Source of the DNA: Moringa oleifera
Taxonomy: Eukaryota > Streptophyta > Magnoliopsida > Brassicales > Moringaceae
Direction: 5' to 3'
NCBI GenBank assembly: GCA_021397835.1
Contig: JAJFZO010000786.1
Coordinates: forward strand, 124,001 to 188,000
DNA length: 64,000 nucleotides
Part shown: positions 11,566-22,680 of the stretch, piece after piece
Layout of the letters: every line of letters starts with the position of its first letter
Numbering within the stretch: position 1 is the first letter of the stretch
Notes under the pieces: generated by a model
Told to the model about the DNA's origin: nothing
What the model saw: the letters and a program-made list of their open reading frames with translations, nothing else
Database searches by the model: none
Translations under genes and position numbers: made by a program

Positions 11566-11740
11566 ACCGTTACAACAATTGTCCCTCTATTTTGGACCAT
11601 CAATGCCATAAGGTTTGAACTTAATGCTTGAAATAAAGACCATAGCAAAACACTTACAAAAATATCTGGTAAGCTTGGGGAACCAAGTGTTACTCAAAAG
11701 AAAATAACAAAACTTTGTCCCTTGTGGCCACGAACCTTGA
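11566..11740 (+). other. 25S-proximal IGS spacer, copy 2
   Basis: Second copy of the conserved spacer after 25S, with CTTGAAATAAAGACCATAGC, CAAAAATATCTGGTAAGCTT, CCAAGTGTTACTCAAAAG and AAAATAACAAAACTT. The A array starts at its end. Confidence 0.75.
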
Positions 11741-14700
11741 GTATGTGCCCAGCAAGTGTGCCTCATGTACAATACCAAAGGCCACAGGAGGAAAGCCATG
11801 GCTGCCCCCAACAGGCATGATGTAGGCATAAGGCCCAAAGTCTTATGGCACAAGGCATGCCAGCCAAGCCAAGAGCACCTCACGCTAGCCAACCAGCACC
11901 ACGTCCCTTGATCGTGTGCCCAGTTAATGTGCCATGAGCACCGCGTCGCTTGGTTCAAGGGTGCATGAGGCAAGCTAAGGCTACCTCTAACAAGCATAGC
12001 ATGGGCGCACAAGGCCTAGCATGTCATATCACAAGGGCGCGCTAGCCAAGCCAATAGCGCCTAACATGAGCCAGCCCTTTATAGCTATAACCCTCGATTG
12101 TTGCCTAACAACCATGCCACAACCACTACATTGCCTGTTATAAAGGCATGAGATGCAAGCTATGGCTGCCCCTAATATGTAGGGCTTTGGTGCAAGGCCC
12201 ATCATGCTGTGGCACAATGTGCCAAGCTAAGCCAAAAGCAACCTCGTACGAGCGAGCTCATTGTTGTTACGTCCTTAGATCTTGTATCCAACGAGCATGC
12301 TAATAGCACTATGTCACCTGGTTCCAGAGAACAGAAGGCAACCCAAGCCTTCCCCCAGTAGGTACAGCATGGGCGCAAGGCCCAGTGTGCTATGGCACGA
12401 GGTGCGCTAGCCAAGCCAAGAATGCCCCATATGAGCCGCCCCCTCATCGTTACATCCCTCGGTCATGTGCCTAACTAGCATGCCAAACCACTGCATCGCT
12501 AGGTCCAAGGGCATGGGTGCAATGCCCCACATGCTGCGATGCAAGGCACATAAGCCAAGCTAAGCCAAGAGTGCCCCACGTGAGTTAGCCTCTCATCATT
12601 GAGTCCTTCGATTGTGTGTCGAGCTAACATGCCATGAGCACTGCTTCACCTAGTCCAAGGGCATGACAAGCAAGCTGTGTTGCCCCTATAAGGCATAACA
12701 TGTGCAAAGGCTTAGTGTGCCGCAATACCAAACATGCTAACAAAGCAAATAGAACCCCACGCGAGCTAGTGCCTCTTCATTAAGCCCCTTGAATGTGTGC
12801 CAACAAGTGTGCCATTACCGACATGTCACTCGCTTCAAGGACATAGGAGACAAGCCATAGCTGGCTCAAATAGGTAAGTCATAAGTGTAAGGCCAAGTGT
12901 GTTATGACACAAGTCGCCCCAACTGAGCCAAAAGTGCCCCACGTGAGCCAGCGCCTCATTACTACATACCTCGATCATCTACCCAATGAAGGTGCGATGA
13001 TAGTAGCATCACATGGTCCAAAGGCACTTGAAATAGGCCATAGTTAACCCTAGTAGGCAAGGCATAGGCATAGGCCTAGCGTGCTGTGGTACAAGGCCTA
13101 TTAGCCAAGCTTAGAGCATCCCATGCAAGTGAACCCCTCATCACTACATCTCTCGATTGTGTGCCTAGCGAGTGACATTGGAGTGGTGTTGCCTGATCCA
13201 AGGGCACGAGAGGCAAGCCATGGCTACCGTTAAAAATCATGATATGGGTGCAAGGCCTAGCGTGCGACGACACCTGGTGCGCGAGGCAAGCCAATAATGC
13301 CCTATGTAAGCCGGTCCTTCCTTGCTATGTCCCTCGATCATATGCTTGCGAGAGTGCCACGAGCATTATGTTGCCCAATCTAAGGGCACAGGTGGTAAGC
13401 CATGGCCACCCCAAATAGGCATGGCAAGGGTGTAAGGCCTAGCGTCCTGCAGCACAATGGGCACCAGCGAAGCCAAAAGCGCTCAACTTGAGCCAGCCCC
13501 TCATCTCTATGTCCCTCGATCATGTGCCCGACAACGTGCCCTGAGCATTGCGTTGCCTAGTTCAAGGGCATAGAAGGCAAGCCATGGCTGCTGATAAGAG
13601 GCTTAGCATAGGGACAAGGCCTAGCACGCTGTGGTACAAGGCGCATAAGACAAGCCGAGAGCGCCATGCTGGAACTAGCCACCCATCATTATGTCCCTCG
13701 AGCGTGTGGCAAGCAAGCATGCCACGAGCACTGTATCACCTTGTCCAAGGGCTTAGAAGGCAAGCCATTTCTACCACCAATTAGTATGGCATGGGCATAA
13801 TGCCCAAAGTGATATGGCACAAGGTGCACCAGCCAAGCCAAGAGCACCCAAAATAAGCCAGTCCCTCGTCGCTATGTCCCTCGATCATGTGCCCAACTAG
13901 CATGCCACGTGCATCACATTGCCCGGTCCAAGGGCATAGACAATAAGCTACATCTGCCCTTAACAGGCATAGCATAGGCATAAGGCCTAGCCCGCGGTGG
14001 TAGAAGGCGCCCAAGCCAAGCTAATATCACCCCATGCGAGCTAGCCACCCATTGCTATGTCCCTCGATCATGTGCCCAGCGAGCGTGCCATAAGCTTTAT
14101 GCCACCTTGTCTAAGGGCTGAGGAGGCAAGTCACCTCTACCCCTAATAGTTATGGCATAAGCATAAACCAAAAGTGATATGGCACAAGGTGCGTTGACCA
14201 AGCCAAGAGCACCCCATACAAGCCAATCCCTTATCGCCACCTAATGAGCATGCCATGTGCATCGCTCACCTTATCCAATGCCATGGGAGGCAAGCCATGG
14301 CAGCCCCAACAAGCATAGCATGGGCACAAAAGCCCAACATGCTGCGGCACAAGGCATGCCAACTAAGCTAAGAGTGCCCTAAGTGAGTTAGCCCATCGTC
14401 ACTATGTCCTTTGATCATGTCCCCAACAAGCAAGCCACGAGCACTCTGTCATGTGAATAAAAGGTAAGCAATGGCTACACCCAAAGTCATAGCATGCTGC
14501 AGCACTAGGCATGCTAGCAAAGCTAATAGTGCCCACATTAGCTAGCCACTTGTTGCTATATCCCTCGATCATCTGACTATTGAACGAGCCACGAGACCCG
14601 TGTCTCCTTGTTTGATGGCATGGAAGGGGTGTCATGGCTGCTGGCAGTAACCATAGCATGGCATAAGGCCCAATGTGCTACGGCTTAAGGTGTGCTAGCA

Positions 14701-16170
14701 AAGCTAGAGCCTTTACTTAATCCAACTTTTCGTCGCTACGTCCCTCAATTGTGTGCCCAAGAAAAGTGCCATGAGTGCCACATCACCTGGTCCAAGGGCA
14801 TAGAAGGGAATCCACAGCTGCCCCTAGTAGGCAAGGCTTAGGTGCAAGGCCTAACGTGATGCATGTTCAAGTGCATCAACCAATGCAAATGCGCTCTAGT
14901 TGAGCCAACCCCTTGTCGTCATGTCCCTAGATCGTATGCCCAACAAGCGCTTCATGATCATCTCATAGTTGAGTCTAAGAGCTTGAGAGGCAAGCCATAG
15001 CTTCCCCTAGTAGGCATGGTATAGGCACAAGGCCCAGCATGCTGTGACATAAGGTGCATAAGCCAAGCCAATAGTGCCCCACATGAGCCAGCCCCTTATC
15101 GCTATGTCCCTCAATCATGTGCCCAGCAAGTGTGCCATTAGTGCAACATCACCTGGTCCAAGGGCAAGAAAGGCCAGCCACGGTGCCCTTTAGTAAGCAT
15201 AGCATGGGTACAAGGCCCAACTCACTGTGGCACAAGGCACGATAGCCAAGCTAAAAATGCCCACTTTAGGTAGTCCTTAATCGTTATATCCCTTGATCAT
15301 ACTCCCAGCGAGTGTGCTACGAGTGTGCATCACCTGGTCCAAGTGCACAGGTGCCAAGAAAAGGCTACCGAAGTAAGTGGCATGGGCATAAGGCCCAGAA
15401 TGTTGTGACATTCGATGTAGCAGACAAGCCAAAAGTGCCCCACGCATGCTAGCCCTTCGTCGCGACGTCCCTCAATCATGTGCCCAACGAGCACGCCATG
15501 AGCATCACCTTACCAGGTCCAAGGTCATAACATCGAAGCAATGACAGCTTCTAGTAGGCAAGACATAGGCATAAGGCGTAATGTGCTATGACATAAGACA
15601 CACCAACTAAGCCAGAAGCGCCCCATGAGAGCCAGCCCCTCATTGTTACATCCCTCGATTGTGTGGCCAGAGAGCATGCCACGAGCATCATGTTGACTAG
15701 TCTAAGAACAAGATAGGCAAGCCATGGTTGCCCCCCATAGGCATGGTATAGGCACAAGGCATAGTTTGCTGTGACACATGGTGCGCCAGCCAAGTGAAGA
15801 GTGCCTCATATGAGCTAACCCTTTCATCGCTACGTCCGTTGATTGTATGCCTATTGACTTTGCCATGAGCACCAGTTTCCTAATCAAGGGCACGAAAGGC
15901 ATACCAAGGCTATCCCCAGTAGGCATGGCATGCGTGCAAGGCCTAGGGTGCCACAACATAAGCCACACTAGCCAAGCTAATAGCACTTAACGTGAGCTAG
16001 CCCCTCATCGCTATGTCCCCCGATCATGTACCCAGTGAGCGTGCCATGAGCACCATGTCGCCTGGTGTAATGGCAAAGGAGGCTAGGCATTGCTACCTCC
16101 AACAGGCATGGCATAGGCGCAAGGCCTAATGTGCTATAGCATAAGGCACACCAGCTAAGCTAAATAACGC
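11741..16170 (+). repeat. rDNA IGS A-type tandem array (largest, ~24 units)
   Basis: The clearest A array. The anchor like CCCTCGATCATGTGCC falls near 12970, 13153, 13333, 13513, 13695, 13878 and 14066, giving spacings of 183, 180, 180, 182, 183 and 188 bp. Units differ mostly by transitions and short indels. Overlapping open frames on both strands encode the same low-complexity words shifted by one unit, as expected for read-through of a GC-richer tandem repeat; I do not call any as genes. Confidence 0.88.
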
Positions 16171-16790
16171 CCCATACAAGTTAATTGCATGCTGTGAGGT
16201 GTTGCATGTGCTGTGGGTGTTGATTACATAGGTTAGCTAGGCTACACAAGGACCCAAGCTGTGGTGGACTCTCAAGGCAGCCATGGGTAGTTATTGGTGC
16301 ACTAGACAGGATAGCATGCATGCACACTAAGCCATCTAGAGGCAACACCGCACCAACATGCTTGTCGAAATGCTTAGTTGCAAACTTTTCATGAATTCAT
16401 GATATTGTGATTGTTGAATTGCTCTAGAAATGACTGAACTAAATTGCACAATTGATTAGGAAATTACCTCTCAAATTTGGAAGCATAGTGACTCATGGGC
16501 TACTTTTCATATTTTTTGAATTTTTAGCTGTATAAAATTCATAAGAAAATATAAGATGCTCAGAAAATTCTAAATATATTTATGTTAGGAAATATGATTA
16601 TTGTCTACACCTATGCAAAATCTCAGCTCAAAATGCGTTTTAAATAATTTTTACTGACCCATTAAGATATGTCAGACTTATTGATGTTTTCTCTTATCAG
16701 AATGAATTTTCAATTAATACTTTTTAGAAGGGAGGAGCACGCTTGTGTGGTGGGTGCTTCCAGGCCATGCGTGCTCACAAGCAGATGACA
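16171..16790 (+). repeat. rDNA IGS B-type unit, copy 3 (in native context)
   Basis: This copy lies in what looks like the original order, after the A array and before the C array and 18S. It runs from GGTGTTGCATGTGCTG through GCACTAGACAGGATAG, the GTATAAAATTCATAAG core and CTTATTGATGTTTTCTC to TGGTGGGTGCTTCCAGGCC. Its position 1.4-2 kb upstream of 18S makes it the best candidate for the gene promoter region, by inference. Confidence 0.78.
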
Positions 16791-18146
16791 GTAGGCATGC
16801 CTGATCAAGAGCCCATCAAGTGGCCAAAAATATAGGAAATAAAACAAGCTAAATTATGGGTAATAAAATAAGCTAAGTTGTAGGATAATAAGCATAGATG
16901 TGGCTAAACAAGCTCGACGGTGTGGGTAGTAAACATAACGACAATGAATGCTATACGAGGGCTGACCCACTTAAGAATATTTGAGCATGCATAGTGCTTT
17001 ATTACGTGCTCTCGAGAGACCAGATGTGGTGGCCAATCTCAATGCTGAAGCATGCTGAAGCAAACTCTTTGTGTAGCGTGATGGATGACATGATCGTTGG
17101 CCATTAGTATCGAGCGAGCCACACGCTCAGCCAAGCCATAGTGTGACACCCCTACTGCCAAGGTCTCATCAATGTCCCTTGCTATCAAAAACATTTCCCT
17201 TGCTATCGCAGCTCCAAGTGTGGGCAAAAAAGTTAACGATGATGCATCTTAGTTGACGGCCTATCCGCTTGGAGATTTCGGAGCATGTGGAGTGCTTTTC
17301 TGTAGAACCTTGAGGCTACAGGCGGGGGGGTTAATCTTAATGCTCAAGCATGCCAAGGGTGAACTTTTTATGTAGCATAATCAATGATAAAATTATCAGT
17401 CTTTAGCATCGACCAACCCATGTGCTCAACCTAGCATAGCATGACACCTCTGTTGCCAAGACCTCATCGATGTCCTTTGCTATTAAAACTCGTCCTTTAC
17501 TATGAAAGCTCGATGATGTGGGCAATAAAGTTAATGATGATGCATCCTACACAAGGGCCTACTCACTTAGGGATTTTTATGCATGCAAAGCGCTTTACTA
17601 TAGGCCATCAAGGCAACGAACGCAAAGGTCGATCCCAACTCTCAAACGTGTTGAGGTAGACTCTTTGTGCGATGCTATGACATGATCGTCGACTATTAGC
17701 ATCGAACAAGCCACTTGCTCAACCTAGGCATGGTGTGACACCCATGCTGACAATGCCTCATCGATGTCCTTTGCTATTGAAAACTCATCCCTTGTTATTG
17801 AAGCTTGATGATATGGGCAGCAAAGTTGACAATAATGCATGGTATACGAGGGCCTACCTATTTAGGAATTTCTTAGCATTCGATGAGCTTTGGTATAGGC
17901 CCTCGAGGCAGTGGACACAGGGGGTTAATCCAAATGCTTAAGCATGGTGAGATAAATTATTTGCACAATGTGATTGATGAAATAATCATCAGCTATTAGC
18001 ATCAAGCAAGCCACACGATCAGCCTGGGCATGGTGAAATTATTTGTCTCATGTGCCATCGATTTAAATGACAACCACGACAGCTTTGGCCTTAATAAGCC
18101 TTGTGGTATACTCTTGTCGTTGTTGGCACAACATCTTGAATGATGC
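16791..18146 (+). repeat. rDNA C-type tandem repeats (~298 bp), likely 5' ETS
   Basis: Four or more degenerate units. The anchor like CCTCATCGATGTCC falls at about 17160, 17459 and 17755 (spacing ~298), each followed by GATGATGTGGGCA.CAAAGTTAA, GGGCCTACTCACTTAGGGA and GAGCCACACGCTCAGCC. The array passes directly into the 18S 5' end, so it is probably the 5' external transcribed spacer. Confidence 0.78.
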
Positions 18147-18485
18147 TATTTAGTTGATCTAACGCACAGTCATATACTTTTCTCAAAGATTAAGCCATAC
18201 ATATGTAGGTATGAACTAATTCAGACTATAAAACTGTGAATGGCTCCTTAAATCACTTATAGTTTTTTTATGGTACCTGCTACTCGGATAATCATAGTAA
18301 TTTCTAGAGCTAATACATACAATAAACCCTAACTTTTAAAAGAGATGCACTTATTACATAAAAAATTGATGCGGACTTTGCCTATTGCTTTGATGATTCA
18401 TGATAACTCGATGGATCACATGGTTATCATGCCGACGATGCATCATTTAAATTTCTAAACTATCAATTTTCATTGTGCGATAGTT
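18147..18485 (+). pseudogene. 18S rRNA pseudogene, 5' ~340 bp
   Basis: Begins with a decayed form of the universal 18S start (TTAGTTGATCT.., then CAGTCATATAC) and keeps TCTCAAAGATTAAGCCATAC, GTATGAACTAATTCAGACT, CTACTCGGATAATCATAGT, TCTAGAGCTAATACATAC and GATGATTCATGATAACTCGA in order. Nearly all differences from plant 18S are transitions. The sequence leaves 18S near the CTATCAATTTTC block and passes within ~50 bp into mid-25S. Confidence 0.92.
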
Positions 18486-18529
18486 GCACATTGTTAGTCT
18501 AGGGCTTATGTGGTGGCAAAGTCGTGTTA

Positions 18530-21215
18530 TGGCTTGACCTTGCCCAATGCCAAGCTAAGGAAACGCGAAGGTAGGCATGCGATAACAAGGTGATATCAAT
18601 TAGCTGTGGGTGAAGCAACCTTGATCTTATCGACTAACCTTGATCTTTTGAGAAGGGTTTAAGTGTAAGCATGCTTGTCGGGACTCGAAAGATGGTGATT
18701 CAACCTTGAATGGTTCGAAGCCAGAGGAAACTCTCCTGGAGGCCCACAGTGATACTGACGTGCAAATCGTTAAAGACGCGAAAGACTAATCAAACCATCT
18801 AGTAGCTGGTTTCCCTCCGAAGTTTCCTTCAAGATAGTTGAAGCTCAAATGGGAGTTCTATTAGGTAAAGCCAATGATTAAAGGCACCGGGGGCGCAATG
18901 CCCTCAACCTATTCCCAAACTCTAAATAGGTAGGATGAGGCGGCTGCTTTATTGAGCCATCCCAAGGAATTGAGAGCTCCAAGTGGGCCATTTTAAGTAA
19001 GCAAAATTGGTGATGTAAGATGAACCAAAAGCTAGGTGATGTGCCAGCTACATACTAACTTAGAACCCATAAAATGTGTTCTTCGATTAACACAGTAGGA
19101 CAATGGTTATGAAAGTCGAAATTAGCTAAGTAGAGTGTAACAAATCACCTGTCAAATCAAGTAATTCCAAAACTAAATGGCCTTGAAGGACACGGTCTAT
19201 ACCCGACCATTAGGATAAGGGCTTAGCCTTAATGAGTAAGAGGGTACAGAGGTCGCTACAAAACCATGGGCGTAAGCTTAAGTAGAGTAGCCATCAGTGC
19301 AAGTCTTGGTCGTAGTAGCAAATATTCAAATGAGAACATTGAAGGCCATAGAAGGGAAAAGTTCCATGTGGACAGCACTCGCACATAGGTTAGTCGATCG
19401 TAAAGGATAGGGGAAACCCATTGGATTATTCCTCAGTGTGAGCTTCAAAAATGGATCTAGTTAAAATTGCGGGACCAAGAGGTGGCGAAGGCCTTAAAAA
19501 GAGTTATCTATTCGTTTTATAGCCTGCTAATCCTAGAAACAACTCAGTCAGAGGTAGGGTCCATGACATGAAAAGCACCACATGTCGTGTGGTGTCCAGT
19601 GCACCCTAAACAATCCTTCAAAATCTAAAAGACCGAGTGCTTCCCATGCCTGGTCATACTCGTAATAACATCAAGTCTCTAAAGTGAATAACCTCTGGTG
19701 GATGGAATAATATAGGCAACGAAAGTCAACAAAATAGATTCATAAACTTGAGGAAAGGATAGCTTTGAAGGTTAGGCATGGGTTTCCTAGTCTCAAACCT
19801 ATTGACTGTCGATGGATTGCCCAAGCTACTCTTACGATGAGAGCCAATTATCGCGTGTTGATTAGGTGACTGCCTAGGAATGACTCTTTCATAGGCCTTC
19901 CTTGGGCGTCAAATGGCCAACTTAAAAGTGGTACGAACGAAGGGAATCTATTTGTCAAATCAAAACAAAGCATTGCGATGATCCCTACGGATGCCCACGC
20001 AATGTGATTTCTACCTGGTACTTTGAATGTTAAAGTGAAGAAATTCAACTAAGTACGAGTAAATGACGGGAGTAACTATGACTCTCTTAAAGTAGCTAGA
20101 TGCCTTGTCATCTAATTTGTGATGCGCACAAATGGATTAACAAGATTCCCACTGTCCTTGTGTACTATTTAACGAAACCACAGCCAAGGGAATAGGCTTG
20201 ATAGAATCAACGAGAAAATAAGACCCTGTTAAGCTTGACTCTAGTCCGACTTTATAAAATGACTTGAGAAGTGTAGGATAATTAGGAGCCAAAAATGACA
20301 AAAGTGAAATATCATTACTTTTAACATTATTTTACTTATTCTGTGAATAGACAGGCCATCACCCCTCTTTTTGGACCCAAGACTAGCCTTGGCTGGCTAT
20401 TCTAGGTGGTTGACATTATAAGGTGGGGAGTTTGGCTAGGCTGACACATCTGTTAAAAGATAATGCAGGTGTCTTAAGATGAGCTCAACAAGAATAAAAA
20501 TCTCATATGGAACAAAAAAGGTAAAAGCTCATTTGATTATGATTTCCAGTATCAATATGAACCATGAAAGCATGGCCTATCAATCCTTTAGAGCATTGAA
20601 ATTTCAAGCTAGAGGTGCCAAAAAAGTTACCATAGGGAAAACTGGCTTGTGGCAGCCAAGCATTCATAGTGATGCCATTTTTTGATCCTTCGATGTCGAC
20701 TCTTCCTATCATTGTGAAGCAAAATTCAACAAGTGTTGGATTGTTCGTACATCAATAAAGAATGTGAGCTAAGTTTAAACCATCATGAGACAAGTTAATG
20801 TTACCCTACTTATGCTCGTGTTGTTATAATAATTCAACCTAATATGAAAGGAATCGTTGATTCGTATAATTAGTCATCGTGCTTGGTTGAAAGGCTATGG
20901 GCTCGAAGCTACCATGCGTTAGATCATGATTGAATGCCTCTAAGCTAAAATTCAGGCTACACATGATACATGCGCCTGTCGCTCAATCATTGACCAGTAG
21001 AGCGGCCTCTCGGCCTTAAAAGACACATGTTGTTGGCCAAGCCTGCACAGCAAAAAAGCCTTATGGCTTGCCTTAAAGTATGATTCCCATCGAGTGGTGG
21101 TAGAATCCTTTGCAAATGATATAAACACACAATGGGTATTGTAAGTGGTAGGGTGGCCTTGCAGCCACCATCCACTGAGATTCAACCCTTTGTCGCTCTG
21201 ATTCGTCCCCCTTAC
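18530..21215 (+). pseudogene. 25S rRNA pseudogene, ~2.7 kb to the 3' end
   Basis: The longest rRNA remnant. It starts before CCTTGATCTTTTGAGAAGGG and keeps TGTCGGGACTCGAAAGATGG, GATACTGACGTGCAAATCG, CATCTAGTAGCTGGTTTCC, GGGTAAAGCC-type and CACCGGGGGCGCAATGCCC blocks. It continues through GGCAAAATAG-type, GACTCTCTTAAAGTAGCTAG, GTTGGATTGTTCGT and CCACCATCCACTGAGATTCA to TCTGATTCGTCCCCC. About 700 nt of the 25S 5' end, 5.8S, both ITS and most of 18S are missing. Open frames inside it are shadows. Confidence 0.93.
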
Positions 21216-21414
21216 CCTAGCAACAAATTTCACTTTGTTTAGGCCATCGATGCCATGAGATCTGAACTTGACATTCGAAATAAAGACTTTAGCACAAAGA
21301 TGAGCCCCTTAAGCTTATAGATAATAAGAATCCCAAGGGAAAACACTTGCAAAAATATCTAGTAGGCTTGGGGAAACAAGTGTTACTCAAAAAAAAAAAT
21401 AACAAAAATTAGTT
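21216..21414 (+). other. 25S-proximal IGS spacer, copy 3
   Basis: Third copy of the post-25S spacer, with GCCATCGATGCCATGAGATC, CGAAATAAAGACTTTAGC, CAAAAATATCTAGTAGGCTT and CAAGTGTTACTCAAAAAAA. It is about 25 bp longer than the other copies because of an insertion near 21300. Confidence 0.75.
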
Positions 21415-22020
21415 CCTCATCACCATGTCCCTCATGTATGTGCCTAAGAAATTTGCCACAAGCATAATGTCCGAGGGCATAGGAGGCAAGCCATGGTAGC
21501 GCTCAGCAAGCACGGCATAGGCACAAAGCCCAACATGCTATGCACGTTGTGCGCCAACCAAGCCAAGAGTGCCTCATGTAAGCCAGCTCCTCATCACTAT
21601 CTCCTTTCATCATATGCCTGGCGAACATGCCACAAGCACTACGTCACCTAGTCTTAGGGCACGGGAGGTAAGCCACGACTGTCCCTAATAAGTATGGTAA
21701 GGGCACAAGGCCTAACACGCAGCAGCATAGGGGGTGCTAGCCAAACTGAAAACTCCTCATGGGAGCCACTCTCTTGTAGCTATGTCCTTCAATTTTAGGC
21801 CTACAACTGTACCATGAGTATTACATTATTTGGTCCAAAGGGGCGAGCTAACCAAGTAAAAAGTGCCCCATGTGAGCCATCCCCTCGTCGCTACGTTCAT
21901 CAATCATTTGCCCAACGAGTGTGCCATGAGTGCCATGTTGGCAAGTCCAAGGGCATGAAAAGATAGCCACAGCAGTCCCCAGCGAGCACGGCATAGGTGG
22001 AAGGTCTAGCATGCTGCGAC
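21415..22020 (+). repeat. rDNA IGS A-type repeats (short array)
   Basis: About three and a half degenerate A units with the usual anchors (CCAACCAAGCCAAGAGTG near 21550; CCAACGAGTGTGCCATGAG near 21912). Much shorter than the array after the previous 25S copy, so array length varies between units. Confidence 0.83.
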
Positions 22021-22680
22021 ACAAGGCGAGCTATTGACAAGTACGTTGTAAGGCGTCGTATGTGCTGTGGGTGTTGATTACATGGGCAAGCTTGGCTAGA
22101 CATGGACCTAGGCTATGTTAGACTCTTAAGGCAGCCATGGGTGGTTACAAGTGCACTATAAAAGGTAGCATGCAAGCACCCTAGGCCATCGAAAGGTAAT
22201 GTTGTACCAACGCACTGGTCATAATGCCCAGTTGCGAACTTTTTGTGGACTAGTGATCTTTTAATTGTTGAATTGCTTTAGAAATGACTCAAATAAATCA
22301 AGCAATTCTTTAGGAGTTTGCTTCTTAAATTTATGAGCATTCTGACTCACGTGCTATTTTTCATATATTTTTTAAATTTTTAATTATATAAAATTCATAA
22401 AAAATTAAATGTTTAAAAAATTCTAAAATTATTTGTGTTGGTAGATCAGATTATTCTTTACATTAGTGGAAAACTTCACCTTAAAAAACCTTGTAAATAA
22501 TTGTTTAGACTCATTATGATGGCTCAGACATATTGCTATTTCCTTTTACCAAAAGTGAATTTTCATTTAGGACTCTATAGAGGAGGAGCTCACCTACTTG
22601 GTGGTTGCTCATTAGCCATGTGTGCTCCCCTCTTGCCAACCCATATTGGTAGGCACTAGGCATGAGGAACCCAATGTGCA
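22021..22680 (+). repeat. rDNA IGS B-type unit, copy 4
   Basis: Complete B unit from GTACGTTGTAAGGCGTCG through the ATATAAAATTCATAAAAA core to CTACTTGGTGGTTGCTC and the GGCACTAGGCATGAGG end. As in copy 3 it is followed by the C array. Confidence 0.77.

Noticed and set aside
11587..16170. Many overlapping open frames of 60-140 codons on both strands in the A array
   Set aside because: They are read-through of a GC-richer 182-bp repeat; their translations repeat the same words with a shift and start or stop at random places in the unit.
11741..16170. Regularly spaced repeats that could suggest a CRISPR array or centromeric satellite
   Set aside because: Units are directly adjacent and ~182 bp, in a plant context, and always linked to 25S, so they are IGS repeats. 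CRISPR arrays have short repeats with unique spacers, and a centromeric role has no support.
18147..21215. A functional 45S rRNA gene
   Set aside because: 5.8S, ITS1, ITS2, most of 18S and the 25S 5' end are missing, and invariant positions are mutated.
20479..21233. Open frames of 60-95 codons on both strands
   Set aside because: They lie wholly within degraded 25S rRNA sequence and are shadows.
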